From positions 1 to 57,461 of the forward strand of contig DWWU01000045.1 of NCBI GenBank assembly GCA_019119555.1: 57,461 nt of DNA, in the 5' to 3' direction. The position numbers were made by a program, and so were the translations under genes. This stretch comes from Candidatus Fusicatenibacter intestinigallinarum (GTDB taxonomy: Bacteria > Bacillota > Clostridia > Lachnospirales > Lachnospiraceae). How positions within the stretch are numbered: position 1 is the stretch's first letter; every line of letters starts with the position of its first letter. The notes under the pieces were generated by a model. That model was given only the letters and a program-made list of their open reading frames with translations, made no database searches and was not told the DNA's origin. Shown here in pieces: positions 41,482-49,553 of the stretch.

Positions 41482-42948
41482 TTATGCCCACGGATTCTCG
41501 GTCGGATAACGAACGCCCTTCGGCTGATTGTATCCGATGCTGTTAACGTCAACGCCAAGCATCTTGAATACTTCGAACATCTCTTTTCCGAAGTGTCCGA
41601 ACGCTACCGCTCCGTGATGCGGGTAATTGCCCTCTACCAGAACGTGGCGATAGAATCTTCCCATCTCCGGAATTGCAAAGATACCGATGCCTCCGAAAGA
41701 TTTTGTCGCTACCGGAAGGACCTCGCCCTGTGCAATGTAAGCAACCAGTTTCGCATCGGATGTGCTCTGCAGACGATAGAATGTGATGTCTCCCGGAACG
41801 ATATCACCTTCCAGAGTACCCTGTGTTACCTCTTCCGGCAGACTTCTTGCCATGATAAACTGATATTTCATCTCACAGAAGGACAGCTTGCTGGAAGGTG
41901 TATTTCCACAGTGGAAGCCCATGAAAGTATCGTTGAACTGATAATCGTATTTACCTTTGATTTCAGACTCATACATATCTCTCGGTACCGTGTTGTTGAT
42001 ATCCAGCAGCGTCACAGCATCTCTGGATACGACTGTTCCGATGAACTCAGACAGCGCTCCGTAGATATCTACCTCGCAGGATACCGGAATTCCTCTTCCG
42101 GTCAGGCGGCTGTTGACATAGCACGGAACGAATCCGAACTGTGTCTGGAAAGCCGGCCAGCATTTGCCTGCGATTGCAACGTATTTGCGGGAACCTTTGT
42201 GTGCTTCGATCCAGTCTAACAGAGTGATCTCATACTGCGCAAGCTTTTCCAGGATCTGCGGCTTCTTGTTGCCCTCGCCCAGTTCTTTTTCCATATCCTT
42301 GACAACTTCCGGAATACGCTCGTCGCCTGCATGGTTGTTGAATGCCTCGAACAGATCCAGCTCGGAGTTCTCTTCGATTTCAACGCCCAGGTTATACAGC
42401 TGCTTGATCGGCGCGTTGCATGCCAGGAAATCCTGCGGACGCGGTCCGAAGCTGATGATTTTCAGATTATGTACGGCTACCACTGCGCTTGCGATGGTCT
42501 TGAACTCTTTGATCATCTCTGCAACTTCCTGTGCATTTCCCAGAGGATATTCCGGAATGTATGCGTGCAGATTGCGCAGCTTCAGGTTGTAGCTTGCGTT
42601 CAGCATACCGCAGTAAGCGTCTCCACGTCCGCCTACCAGGTTGTCGCCGGTCTCTTCAGCGGCAGCTACTACCATGCACGGTCCGTCGAAATATTTTACA
42701 AGCAGAGTCTCAGCGGTCTCCGGTCCGAAGTTTCCAAGGTAAACAACCAGAGCGTCGCATCCTGCCTCGTTGACTTCTGACAGGGCTTTCAGCATGTCCT
42801 TCTCGCTCTCAACTACGGTAGGACATTCGTAGATTTCTCCGTCGTAAGCAGCCACGACAGCTTTTCTTCTGTTCTCCGACAGAGTCATCGGGAAACAGTC
42901 ACGGCTTACAGCAACGATTCCCAGTTTGATTTCAGGCATGTTAATCAT
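41482..42948 (-). CDS. L-fucose/L-arabinose isomerase family protein
   Basis: This 488-residue protein has the two-part fold of the fucose/arabinose isomerase family: an N-terminal region with DALVVYLGNFGPE, a central part with AIAGKCWPAFQTQFGF, CEVDIYGALSE and a C-terminal part with FMGFHCGNTPSSK and HGAVAFGHFG. These carry Glu, Asp and His residues that bind Mn(II) in the family. It should convert an aldose to a ketose, but the sugar cannot be read from sequence. Since it sits directly before xylulokinase and no XylA is nearby, D-xylose or D-arabinose type substrates are candidates. The ATG at 42948 follows GGAGG. Confidence 0.85.
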   Translation of the reverse strand: MINMPEIKLGIVAVSRDCFPMTLSENRRKAVVAAYDGEIYECPTVVESEKDMLKALSEVNEAGCDALVVYLGNFGPETAETLLVKYFDGPCMVVAAAEETGDNLVGGRGDAYCGMLNASYNLKLRNLHAYIPEYPLGNAQEVAEMIKEFKTIASAVVAVHNLKIISFGPRPQDFLACNAPIKQLYNLGVEIEENSELDLFEAFNNHAGDERIPEVVKDMEKELGEGNKKPQILEKLAQYEITLLDWIEAHKGSRKYVAIAGKCWPAFQTQFGFVPCYVNSRLTGRGIPVSCEVDIYGALSEFIGTVVSRDAVTLLDINNTVPRDMYESEIKGKYDYQFNDTFMGFHCGNTPSSKLSFCEMKYQFIMARSLPEEVTQGTLEGDIVPGDITFYRLQSTSDAKLVAYIAQGEVLPVATKSFGGIGIFAIPEMGRFYRHVLVEGNYPHHGAVAFGHFGKEMFEVFKMLGVDVNSIGYNQPKGVRYPTENPWA

Positions 42949-43034
42949 GATTTCATTCCTCCATTTTGTGTGTGATTTGATGAATGGTTCCGGCAGTTCC
43001 GTGCATGCCCTGCGCAGACCGCCTCTCTGTTTCA

Positions 43035-43655
43035 TCACCGGACGCTCAGGTTTTCTCCCTGAATTCCGGCAACGCTTCCCTCAATCTTCGCATCCGGATG
43101 GCTGAGCAGCCATTTGTTCCGTGCGAACAGCAGGTCGTCCTCTTTGGTCGCCTTCGTATATAGATCAAGATCGGTGTTCGTTCCCTTTGGCAGTACAACC
43201 ACCGCTTTGAATCCGGATTCCGCCACGTTGCACGGCGCATAGTGCAGGGTCGTTGCGTACACTTCAATGACAGTGCCGGCCGGAACGAGAAACGCTTCCA
43301 TTTTTGACGAATCATAGGTCTGCTCCGGAGTGATATCCTGCTCTTTGCCCAGAATCAGGATCATGTCGGTCACCGCGATGTTGATCTCACTGTCCCGGTG
43401 ATACTCCACAGCATTCAGCAGATAGTTATTTCCGTTGCAGTAGCCAATCTGGACAGGCATGCCGCCGTACAGGCTGTCAGAGATCTGCTTTGCGCTCTGG
43501 CAGGCTTCCAGATCCGCTTCCGACGGCACATAGACAACTTCATCCTTCGGGCAGGGCGTTTTCTCCATACCGCGGATAATATCGCTGACGTCGATGCCGG
43601 TGATAACTTTTCCGTAGGGACGGAATGCTTCATCCGTCACTTTCAGAATCTGCAT
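43035..43655 (-). CDS. DUF4867 family protein
   Basis: This 206-residue protein looks like a cupin-type beta barrel: NYLLNAVEYHRDSEINIAVTDMILILG, then AFLVPAGTVIEVYATTLHYAPC, with conserved His and Glu that could bind a metal. DUF4867 genes sit beside sugar isomerase genes, as here, but no activity is firmly known to me; a sugar mutarotase/isomerase or a lyxose-isomerase-like role is possible. It is the first gene of the operon, 86 bp before the isomerase-like gene. The start follows AAGGAGG. Confidence 0.82.
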   Translation of the reverse strand: MQILKVTDEAFRPYGKVITGIDVSDIIRGMEKTPCPKDEVVYVPSEADLEACQSAKQISDSLYGGMPVQIGYCNGNNYLLNAVEYHRDSEINIAVTDMILILGKEQDITPEQTYDSSKMEAFLVPAGTVIEVYATTLHYAPCNVAESGFKAVVVLPKGTNTDLDLYTKATKEDDLLFARNKWLLSHPDAKIEGSVAGIQGENLSVR

Positions 43656-43674
43656 GATAAAAACCTCCTTTCTT

Positions 43675-43729
43675 ATTAGTTTATTGCTTGAACTAATCGT
43701 AGTGTAGCACTTGTATGTGAGGATGTCAA
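43675..43729 (-). promoter_or_regulatory. Sigma-A promoter with XylR-like operator
   Basis: On the minus strand: TTGACA (43724-43729), 17 bp, TACACT (43701-43706). Just downstream, over the start site, ATTAGTT-9 bp-AACTAAT (43675-43697) is a perfect inverted repeat. Its TTAGTT/AACTAA ends equal those of the Bacillus XylR operator. Repression relieved by xylose is the natural prediction. Confidence 0.8.
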
Positions 43730-43744
43730 CATGTATTTTTATTC

Positions 43745-43790
43745 CCGCGAGCAACGAGCCAAGCGGACATGCAAGCATGTCCGCTTGGCG
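43745..43790. repeat. Second repeat family, copy 1: CGAGCCAAGCG hairpin
   Basis: CCCGCGAGC-AACGAGCCAAGCGG leads into CCAAGCGGACATG-CAAG-CATGTCCGCTTGG, a 13-bp perfect stem. Related sequences occur at 50567-50680 and 56508-56568. It lies between two divergent promoters. Confidence 0.6.
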
Positions 43791-43879
43791 GTGCTGTATG
43801 CCGGCGGCACACGGTTAGCACCGATCAGCCAGATCTGTGCCTTTCTACTTCACAGTCTGTATAAAAACGCAGCGCCTGC

Positions 43880-43928
43880 TTGACATTTATTACGGTTACT
43901 GATATATTAATTACAGTAACCGTAATAA
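43880..43928 (+). promoter_or_regulatory. PadR-controlled promoter with palindromic operator
   Basis: TTGACA (43880-43885), 17 bp, TATATT (43903-43908). TTATTACGGTTACTG (43887-43901) and CAGTAACCGTAATAA (43914-43928) form a perfect 15-bp inverted repeat with a 12-bp centre, covering the spacer and the start site. PadR proteins bind such palindromes, so autorepression is likely. Confidence 0.85.
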
Positions 43929-43992
43929 TTGTCGGATAAACACACTTCTGACTGATATCTGCGGTAACGTTTTTGAAAAAGGAGGACAGAAT

Positions 43993-44310
43993 TTGAGGGA
44001 TCATGTAAAAGGAGGAGCGCTGACAGAAGTAACCTTTTTCATTTTACTTTCTTTGTACACGCCCAGGCATGGCTATGCTGTGATGCAGTTTATTGAAGAT
44101 GAAACAGACGGACGCCTGTCACTGGGAGCGGGTACTCTGTATGGGGCGTTGAATACGCTGCAGGAAAAGGGATGGATCCGGCCCTGTGACAGCGATGGCG
44201 GGCGAAAGAAAGAGTATCTGATTACCCCCGAAGGAAAAGACGTGGCAGAGGCAGAACTGCAGCGGCTTCACTCTCTGGTAAAAACTGCAGAAAAGATTAT
44301 GGAGGTATAA
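43993..44310 (+). CDS. PadR family transcriptional regulator
   Basis: This 105-residue protein has the PadR winged helix: GALTEVTFFILLSLYTPRHGYAVMQFI, then LGAGTLYGALNTLQEKGWI and a short C-terminal dimer helix. It starts at TTG (43993), chosen because AAAAGGAGGACAGAAT precedes it and the protein then begins in the family's usual way. It should repress its own operon through the palindrome at 43887-43928. The downstream DUF2812 gene begins 4 bp after the stop, with its ribosome site inside the padR end. Confidence 0.93.
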   Translation: MRDHVKGGALTEVTFFILLSLYTPRHGYAVMQFIEDETDGRLSLGAGTLYGALNTLQEKGWIRPCDSDGGRKKEYLITPEGKDVAEAELQRLHSLVKTAEKIMEV

Positions 44311-44314
44311 ATCT

Positions 44315-44899
44315 ATGGGCAAAACATGTTACCGTTTTTTCGGCGGAATGCTTCGGACACAGGAAAAATGGCTGAATAAAATGTCGCAGCGGGGTTACCG
44401 GCTGGCGTCAGCCGGTAAAATAGCATATCGGTTTACAGAATGCAAACCAGGCGAAGTTGCCTATAAAGTGGAGTTTATCGGACATAAAAGCAGCCGGAAT
44501 GCACAGGATTATCATGATTTTCTGGAAGATATGGGATACAAAGTTTTTTATAAAAATATAAATCTCAATGTTTCCATCGGCAAAATCAGATATCGTCCAT
44601 GGGCTGAAAAAGGCGGACGCATTGCGACAAATCATACCACCTTCAACCGGGAACTGCTGATCGTCGAAAAAAAAAATGATGGAAAACCTTTTGAGCTTCA
44701 CACATCTCAGGAAGACCTGGCAGAATATTACAGGTCCGTTCGAAATCCCTGGCTGGCTCTGTTCGTGATGCTGGCAGTCTTTGCCGGCCTCTATCTTTCC
44801 CCTGGATTTTGTCTCTGGGCTCTGCTGACCGCGGTGCCGGCATTGTTTTATCAATATCGGATCCTTCAGGCTGAACGGGCGGCCAGACTCCGGGAATAA
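44315..44899 (+). CDS. DUF2812 membrane protein
   Basis: This 194-residue protein has an N-terminal soluble DUF2812 domain (about 1-125; FFGGMLRTQEKWLNKMSQRGYRL at its start) and two C-terminal transmembrane segments (about 147-185). PadR plus DUF2812 is a common two-gene unit in Firmicutes, thought to be an envelope stress or antimicrobial response pair; the mechanism is unknown. Its TAA stop (44897-44899) is part of a dispersed palindrome. Confidence 0.88.
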   Translation: MGKTCYRFFGGMLRTQEKWLNKMSQRGYRLASAGKIAYRFTECKPGEVAYKVEFIGHKSSRNAQDYHDFLEDMGYKVFYKNINLNVSIGKIRYRPWAEKGGRIATNHTTFNRELLIVEKKNDGKPFELHTSQEDLAEYYRSVRNPWLALFVMLAVFAGLYLSPGFCLWALLTAVPALFYQYRILQAERAARLRE

Positions 44900-44925
44900 C
44901 CGCTCCGCCAGTTGAAACGTTGCCG
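44896..44925 (+). repeat. Palindromic repeat core providing a stop codon
   Basis: ATAACCGCTCCGC-CA-GTTGAAACGTTGCC, diverged but recognisable. The TAA is the DUF2812 stop. Confidence 0.65.
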
Positions 44926-44929
44926 CATA

Positions 44930-45091
44930 TGCAAAAAAATTCCTGCATTTCCAGAGAAAGCGCAGAACAGCCGGCCGTTTCGGTGTCTGTCCGTGCAGCA
45001 GCGAATCGAACTACACATTCACTGTCTGCAAGGCTCAGACTTCCGAAACAGCCGGCTGTTCTGTCTGCAGCGCGGTTTTCCAAAATGCAGG
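44930..45091 (-). terminator. Very long stem-loop ending the spoIIIA operon
   Basis: CCTGCATTT (44942) pairs with AAATGCAGG (to 45091), and CAGAACAGCCGGC...TTTCGG pairs with CCGAAACAGCCGGCTGTTCTG inside. Together they fold about 150 nt into one imperfect hairpin. On the minus strand it is followed by AATTTTTTTGC. The size is far above normal for a terminator. Confidence 0.75.
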
Positions 45092-45099
45092 TCCGGGAA

Positions 45100-45909
45100 T
45101 TACTCTTCCGGCGTCTCCGTTGCCTCCGGCGTCGGAGTCTCCGACGACGCCGCGTCCGTGCCTTCCTCTCCGGATCCGCTGCCGCCGTCCGCTTCTCCCG
45201 TCTCACTCATAGGTGTGATTACAATATTTTCCACGCCGATCTCCGCCTTGCGCGTAACGATATCCTCGATCTGTGCCCGCTGTTCGTCGCTGACCTGTGT
45301 CTGCGGCACCACAACGTCGGCGGTTTCTCCGGTCAGATTCACTACCACGTCCGAGAATCCCTGGGCTTCCAGCATCTGCTCCGCCGCGGTTTCCTTTTCA
45401 ATCAGATCCGTCATCTCCACGAGACTCTGCACGGCGCTCTGACGTTCCGCCTCGGACAGATTCGTATTGTTGATAATCTCATTCAGCGCTTCCTTATTCT
45501 GAGAACGCACCTGCTCCCGGTCGATCCTGGCCTGTGCCATGTATGTAGAAGCTCCGGTCAGGACCGCTTCTCCCGGCGTCTCGGTAACGCTTCCCGCATC
45601 CTCCGTCTGTGTCTCCCCAGAACCGCTCGCTGTCATATCCTCGTCGCTGATATCATAGTCCAGACTTTCAATGTCCTGCAGTACCTGACTGTTGTTGGTA
45701 TCCACGACACCTTCCGCCGTTGTATTGTTGTTTTCAGACAGAGTACTGTCTGCATAATTGATATATCCGGCAACGGCAATCATGACCGCCAGCGCCGTGA
45801 TAATGATCTGGTTTTTCCGAAAAAGCCGTTTCTTTCCGGCCAGTTTTTCCTCAGTGCTCTCCTCAATCCTTTCGTTTGGCGCATCGTTCTGATTTTCCAG
45901 CTTTTCCAC
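45100..45909 (-). CDS. spoIIIAH: Stage III sporulation protein AH
   Basis: This 269-residue protein has one transmembrane segment (about 35-50), a long acidic linker, and a C-terminal ring-building (YscJ/FliF-like) domain (about 130-240; EQMLEAQGFSDVVVNLTGETADVVV). It builds the mother-cell ring that meets SpoIIQ across the forespore membranes to form the feeding-tube channel. The tail after residue 240 is a Ser/Glu/Thr-rich extension. The GTG at 45909 shares one base with the spoIIIAG stop. Confidence 0.93.
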   Translation of the reverse strand: MEKLENQNDAPNERIEESTEEKLAGKKRLFRKNQIIITALAVMIAVAGYINYADSTLSENNNTTAEGVVDTNNSQVLQDIESLDYDISDEDMTASGSGETQTEDAGSVTETPGEAVLTGASTYMAQARIDREQVRSQNKEALNEIINNTNLSEAERQSAVQSLVEMTDLIEKETAAEQMLEAQGFSDVVVNLTGETADVVVPQTQVSDEQRAQIEDIVTRKAEIGVENIVITPMSETGEADGGSGSGEEGTDAASSETPTPEATETPEE

Positions 45910-46484
45910 TAGCCACCGCTCCTTTCCTTCATCTTCATCACTTTTATTTTATGGGCGTCCACGCCAAATAATGCCATCACGGCTTCCTGAATTTCCTGAA
46001 TAACCACAGGATTGTCTCCTCCCTCAGCCACAATCAGAACGCCCCGCACCGCAGGATACTCCTCGGAGATCACGTAAGGAGTTTCGGCGCCGCTGCCGTC
46101 TCTCTCATAGACTGTGGACTCTTCCTGTGAAAACGAGCTGTTTTCACTGGTCTCATCTCCGCTCGTCCTTGTCTCTGAGCTCTGTGAATCGGGAACATCT
46201 TTCTCAACAATCTTTCTGTTCGTGGATTCCAGCGTCAGCGCCACGCGCACGGCTCCCACTCCGTCCACCTGAGCCAGCGTGTCCGCAAGCGCCTGCTCCA
46301 TCGCCTCCTCCTGGCTCTGAATTTCCTGTGCTGTCTGTTCCGGAACCTCCGTCTCCCCGGATGCAGTTTCTTTCCCGGAGCCCGCCGGCCAGAAAATCAC
46401 AATCACCAGAGCCAGCAGCAAAAGCCAGACCACAATCTGTTCCTTCTTCATCTTACGCAATGCCGCCTGAAACTTCTCTCTCAT
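45909..46484 (-). CDS. spoIIIAG: Stage III sporulation protein AG
   Basis: This 191-residue protein has a transmembrane segment at about 17-36, an acidic low-complexity linker, and a ring-building domain (TLAQVDGVGAVRVALTLES; VRGVLIVAEGGDNPVV) that oligomerises in the SpoIIIA-Q channel. A Ser/Glu-rich insertion (about 105-135) lies inside the domain. The ATG at 46484 overlaps the spoIIIAF stop as ATGA; a GTG five codons upstream is less likely. Confidence 0.92.
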   Translation of the reverse strand: MREKFQAALRKMKKEQIVVWLLLLALVIVIFWPAGSGKETASGETEVPEQTAQEIQSQEEAMEQALADTLAQVDGVGAVRVALTLESTNRKIVEKDVPDSQSSETRTSGDETSENSSFSQEESTVYERDGSGAETPYVISEEYPAVRGVLIVAEGGDNPVVIQEIQEAVMALFGVDAHKIKVMKMKERSGG

Positions 46485-47023
46485 TTTCTGCTCCCACACA
46501 GCCTTATTATAATATGCGCCTCAGACACCTGATATACCTCCGCCAGTTCTTTTTTCAGTTCTCTGGCTTCACCGGAAGTCTCCGTCTCCTCTCCTCCCTC
46601 CGTTCTCTGCGCCGTCACCTCAATTCGCTCGACGCTGATTCCGTCTTCCCCGTCCCCGCCGATGGAAACCTCCGTCTGCAGCGGTTCCAGCCCACGCTCT
46701 TTCAGGAAGGTCTCAATCTGCCCCGCCGCTTCCTCCTCGTATGCCCGGTACAGAACCTCCTGCTGAAGTCCGTCGATCCGGATCTGGCTTTCCCGCAGTC
46801 CCCGGGCTTCCTCCTCCAGCGTCAGCCGCTCCAGCGCCTGCTCCAGGGAATCTGACAGATTTCCAAGCGCCAGTACCGGCTTGCAGAGAACTGCCAGCAT
46901 AACCAGTCCCAGAAAAAACTGCACATATTTCCGGTACTTCGCCTCCGGCAGAACATTCAGAACCGCCGTCATCAGCAGAAAAAACACCGCCACATTCCGC
47001 AGCCATTCGTAGATCCCGTCCAT
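46481..47023 (-). CDS. spoIIIAF: Stage III sporulation protein AF
   Basis: This 180-residue protein has two N-terminal transmembrane segments (about 7-22 and 35-55; FFLGLVMLAVLCKPVL) and a C-terminal soluble domain also related to ring-building modules. It is part of the mother-cell channel complex. The start at 47023 (MDGIYEWLRNVAVFFLL) is the family's usual N terminus. It is separated from spoIIIAE by 173 bp carrying a complete dispersed repeat, unlike every other junction in the operon. Confidence 0.92.
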   Translation of the reverse strand: MDGIYEWLRNVAVFFLLMTAVLNVLPEAKYRKYVQFFLGLVMLAVLCKPVLALGNLSDSLEQALERLTLEEEARGLRESQIRIDGLQQEVLYRAYEEEAAGQIETFLKERGLEPLQTEVSIGGDGEDGISVERIEVTAQRTEGGEETETSGEARELKKELAEVYQVSEAHIIIRLCGSRK

Positions 47024-47050
47024 CTTCCATACACCCTTCTCTGCCGTTTC

Positions 47051-47182
47051 GCAACCGTTCATCCAGCTGAACGGTTACGGCATCCGCCCATGAAAATCGC
47101 TTCGCGATGGGGCGGATGCCCGCAGGCACTATGCTTTCATACGGTCTGTGCAGTGAATGCACAGACCTGACTGAACTGTCAC
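47051..47182 (+). repeat. Complete long palindromic repeat (copy B) inside the spoIIIA operon
   Basis: 132 bp, matching copy A part by part: the core GCAACCGTTCATC-CA-GCTGAACGGTTAC, the GGCATCCGCCC...GGGGCGGATGCC stem, and the CGGTCTGTGCA...TGCACAGACC stem ending CTGAACTGTCAC. It is oriented against the direction of transcription, between spoIIIAE and spoIIIAF. Confidence 0.88.
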
Positions 47183-47196
47183 GCCGTTCCATCTCA

Positions 47197-48429
47197 TCAC
47201 GAAAAGGATCCTGCCAGAATCGCAATGGTCATAAGAAACAGCATCTCCACAGTCAGAAGCACTTTCAGCAGCAGACCGTATCCCTTTCCGACCGTCGCCA
47301 GACAATTGCAGATCCGCTTGTCACAGACCGGCTGGGAAAACGCAGCCAGCACCCGATAGGCCAGTCCCGTCACCAGCAGTTCCAGCACCGGATACAGACC
47401 TGCCAGAAACAGTACCACGATGGCCGTCACCCCAAAGCAGTTCCGTATCAGCACCGCAGAACCGATCACCATTTCCGTCACGGCGTTTACCGCATTTCCG
47501 ACGCCCGGTATGGCGCTGGCCGTTTTCCCGATCAGTGTTCTGCGGAATGCATCGAGCGCCGGGGCAATCAGGCTCCGGATAATCTGAAGGCCTACCAGAA
47601 TTCCCAGGGAAGTTTTCAGCGCCCATTCGATTCCGGTCTCCAGAAGTTCCGTCATATGAGAGAGAAACTCCTCTTTGCTCAGATGATTGATCAGCGCCAG
47701 CAGTACATATACGTGAACCGCCGGAAGAATCAACGTCACGATCAGCCCTTCCACCGCGCCGATCACCACAAGTACAATCTGATAGAACATCGTCGCCGTG
47801 GATGCGCCGCTGGCTGCCGCCACAGCCAGATAGTAAGCCGGCGTCAGCACCTTCATGAATTCCACCAGTCCCCGGATCGTCACCGTCAGATTCTGGCTGA
47901 CCGACTGAAACGCTCCCACAAGCAGCACAAATGCCAGCAGATAGACAATATAAAAACTTGTCTCCCACAGCTGCCCATCCGAAAACAGGCCGGAAAGATT
48001 CGACAGAAATGCACAGGCCAGCACAAGGACAATCAACTGCATCAGCACCCGCTTCTGCCCCGCCATTGTCCCGGTAAGCACCTGGACGATCAGCTCGACC
48101 AGCGTGTCCGTTCCCAGCGCTTCCTCGCCGCTCATCAGCCGTCTCAACATCTCCGAGAAGGAAAAATCCGTATCCTCCAGCAGGCCGTCCACCGCCTGCT
48201 CGATCCCGTTCAGATCCATTTCCGACAGAACTCCCGTCTCCAGTTCCTCTCTGACCGCAGCTTCCTCTTCACTGTCCTGTGCCGCCTGAACGTGCGCCGC
48301 CGGAAAGCACAGCAGGCAGAAAAGCACCGGCAGAAGCAGCACCGCCTTTCCGAACGCCATCGTGCGCAGCATTCCCCGTACTCCCGGCGCCGGATGCTGT
48401 CCGTTCCGAAATGCCGCCCGCCGTTTCAT
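47197..48429 (-). CDS. spoIIIAE: Stage III sporulation protein AE
   Basis: This 410-residue protein has an N-terminal hydrophobic segment resembling a signal peptide (about 26-48), an acidic loop, and eight or more membrane segments from about 120 to the end. SVSQNLTVTIRGLVEFMKVLTPAYYLA and IPGVGNAVNAVTEMVIGSAVLIRNCFG are typical. It is the large membrane core of the SpoIIIA complex. The ATG at 48429 overlaps the spoIIIAD stop (ATGA); a later start at 48372 is possible. Confidence 0.92.
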   Translation of the reverse strand: MKRRAAFRNGQHPAPGVRGMLRTMAFGKAVLLLPVLFCLLCFPAAHVQAAQDSEEEAAVREELETGVLSEMDLNGIEQAVDGLLEDTDFSFSEMLRRLMSGEEALGTDTLVELIVQVLTGTMAGQKRVLMQLIVLVLACAFLSNLSGLFSDGQLWETSFYIVYLLAFVLLVGAFQSVSQNLTVTIRGLVEFMKVLTPAYYLAVAAASGASTATMFYQIVLVVIGAVEGLIVTLILPAVHVYVLLALINHLSKEEFLSHMTELLETGIEWALKTSLGILVGLQIIRSLIAPALDAFRRTLIGKTASAIPGVGNAVNAVTEMVIGSAVLIRNCFGVTAIVVLFLAGLYPVLELLVTGLAYRVLAAFSQPVCDKRICNCLATVGKGYGLLLKVLLTVEMLFLMTIAILAGSFS

Positions 48430-48812
48430 GCGAGAAACCCGCATACCGTATCCAGCAGAGCCAGCAGGATCGGCATACTCAGCGCCAGGATGGAAAGTTT
48501 TGAAAAAAGCTCGATCTGCCCGGCGATCGAGGAGTATCCGGCATCCTTGCACAGTCCTGCTCCAAACTGTCCCACGTAGGTAATTCCGATCATTTTAAGG
48601 AGCGTATTCAGATATGTGGCGTCCACCGGCAGGTAACCCCGGATCCTCTGCATCATTTCCATCAGATAGCTCAGTTTCCCCGATGCTCCCAGCAGCAGAC
48701 AGATTCCGGTAGCCATACTCACATAGAGGGCATACTCCGGCCGTACCTCCTTCAGAATGATACAGAGAAGAATTCCCGCCGCCCCAATCAGCACAAACCG
48801 TATCACATCCAT
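48426..48812 (-). CDS. spoIIIAD: Stage III sporulation protein AD
   Basis: This 128-residue protein has three to four transmembrane segments, starting MDVIRFVLIGAAGILLCIIL, then YALYVSMATGICLLLGA, and the conserved LLKMIGITYVGQFGAGLCKDAGYSSIAGQIEL. It is paired with SpoIIIAC in the export-like part of the complex. The start at 48812 follows GTAGGAGGGAC. Confidence 0.94.
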   Translation of the reverse strand: MDVIRFVLIGAAGILLCIILKEVRPEYALYVSMATGICLLLGASGKLSYLMEMMQRIRGYLPVDATYLNTLLKMIGITYVGQFGAGLCKDAGYSSIAGQIELFSKLSILALSMPILLALLDTVCGFLA

Positions 48813-48822
48813 CTTGTCCCTC

Positions 48823-49017
48823 CTACAAGGAAAACAGCCTCTTGATATTCTCGAACAGATCATAGATATAAGGCAGCACCCAGAACAGTACGACAATCAG
48901 GCCGGACAGACTGGCAAGAAACGCCTGCTCCTCCCTGCCGCTGTGCTTGAGCACCTGGCAGAGTACCGATACCAGAATCCCCACAGCTCCAATCCTGAAA
49001 ATAATTCCTACCTCCAC
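48823..49017 (-). CDS. spoIIIAC: Stage III sporulation protein AC
   Basis: This 64-residue protein has two transmembrane segments: VEVGIIFRIGAVGILVSVL and LSGLIVVLFWVLPYIYDLF, with KHSGREEQAF between. GTG at 49017 is chosen because AAGGAGG stands eight bases before it, giving the usual family length. An ATG at 49038, overlapping the spoIIIAB stop, would add seven residues. Confidence 0.9.
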   Translation of the reverse strand: MEVGIIFRIGAVGILVSVLCQVLKHSGREEQAFLASLSGLIVVLFWVLPYIYDLFENIKRLFSL

Positions 49018-49034
49018 CTGCGCGTCCTCCTTTG

Positions 49035-49553
49035 TCATACAAGAAAAATCACAAGGAACAGACCGCCCAGAACTCCCAGGCTCCGGTACAGCTTTTTCTG
49101 CGCAGGCAGTCCTTCTTTCAGCTCGCTGATCTTCTCTGCCAGCGTCTCGTCAAAGCTTTTCAGCGTAGCGAGCTGCATCTCCCGGTCCAGATAACCGAGC
49201 ATTCTGCCAAACTCCTTCCATTCCTCCAGATCTTCTCTGGTCAGACGGGTCTCCTTCAGGTGGCAGTCCGTATTTCTGTTAAAAATCTCCGAAAAAGACG
49301 CCCCGTCATACTGCCCCATATCCACCGACAGATCCTGCAGGAAATCCCGGAAGGGCATTTCCATTTTGCAGCCGATCCGGTAAAAAGCTTCCGGAAGAGG
49401 CGTTCCCGCATAGGAGATTTCCCCGGTCAGAAGCCTCAGAATCTTCCTCAGCAGCAGCAGATCCCTGACTCTCGCGGACAGCGCCTGGCTCTTCACAAAT
49501 CCCAGTCCCGCACAGGACACTGCAATCAACGCCAGTGCGGCGGTCCGAATCAT
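49035..49553 (-). CDS. spoIIIAB: Stage III sporulation protein AB
   Basis: This 172-residue protein resembles GspF-type helical proteins: a transmembrane segment at each end (about 4-20 and 155-171) and a helical soluble middle with LRLLTGEISYAGTPLPEAFYRIG and FGRMLGYLDREMQL. It is thought to work with the SpoIIIAA ATPase. The start follows GGGAGGTGACGGT and overlaps the spoIIIAA stop as ATGA. Confidence 0.93.
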   Translation of the reverse strand: MIRTAALALIAVSCAGLGFVKSQALSARVRDLLLLRKILRLLTGEISYAGTPLPEAFYRIGCKMEMPFRDFLQDLSVDMGQYDGASFSEIFNRNTDCHLKETRLTREDLEEWKEFGRMLGYLDREMQLATLKSFDETLAEKISELKEGLPAQKKLYRSLGVLGGLFLVIFLV

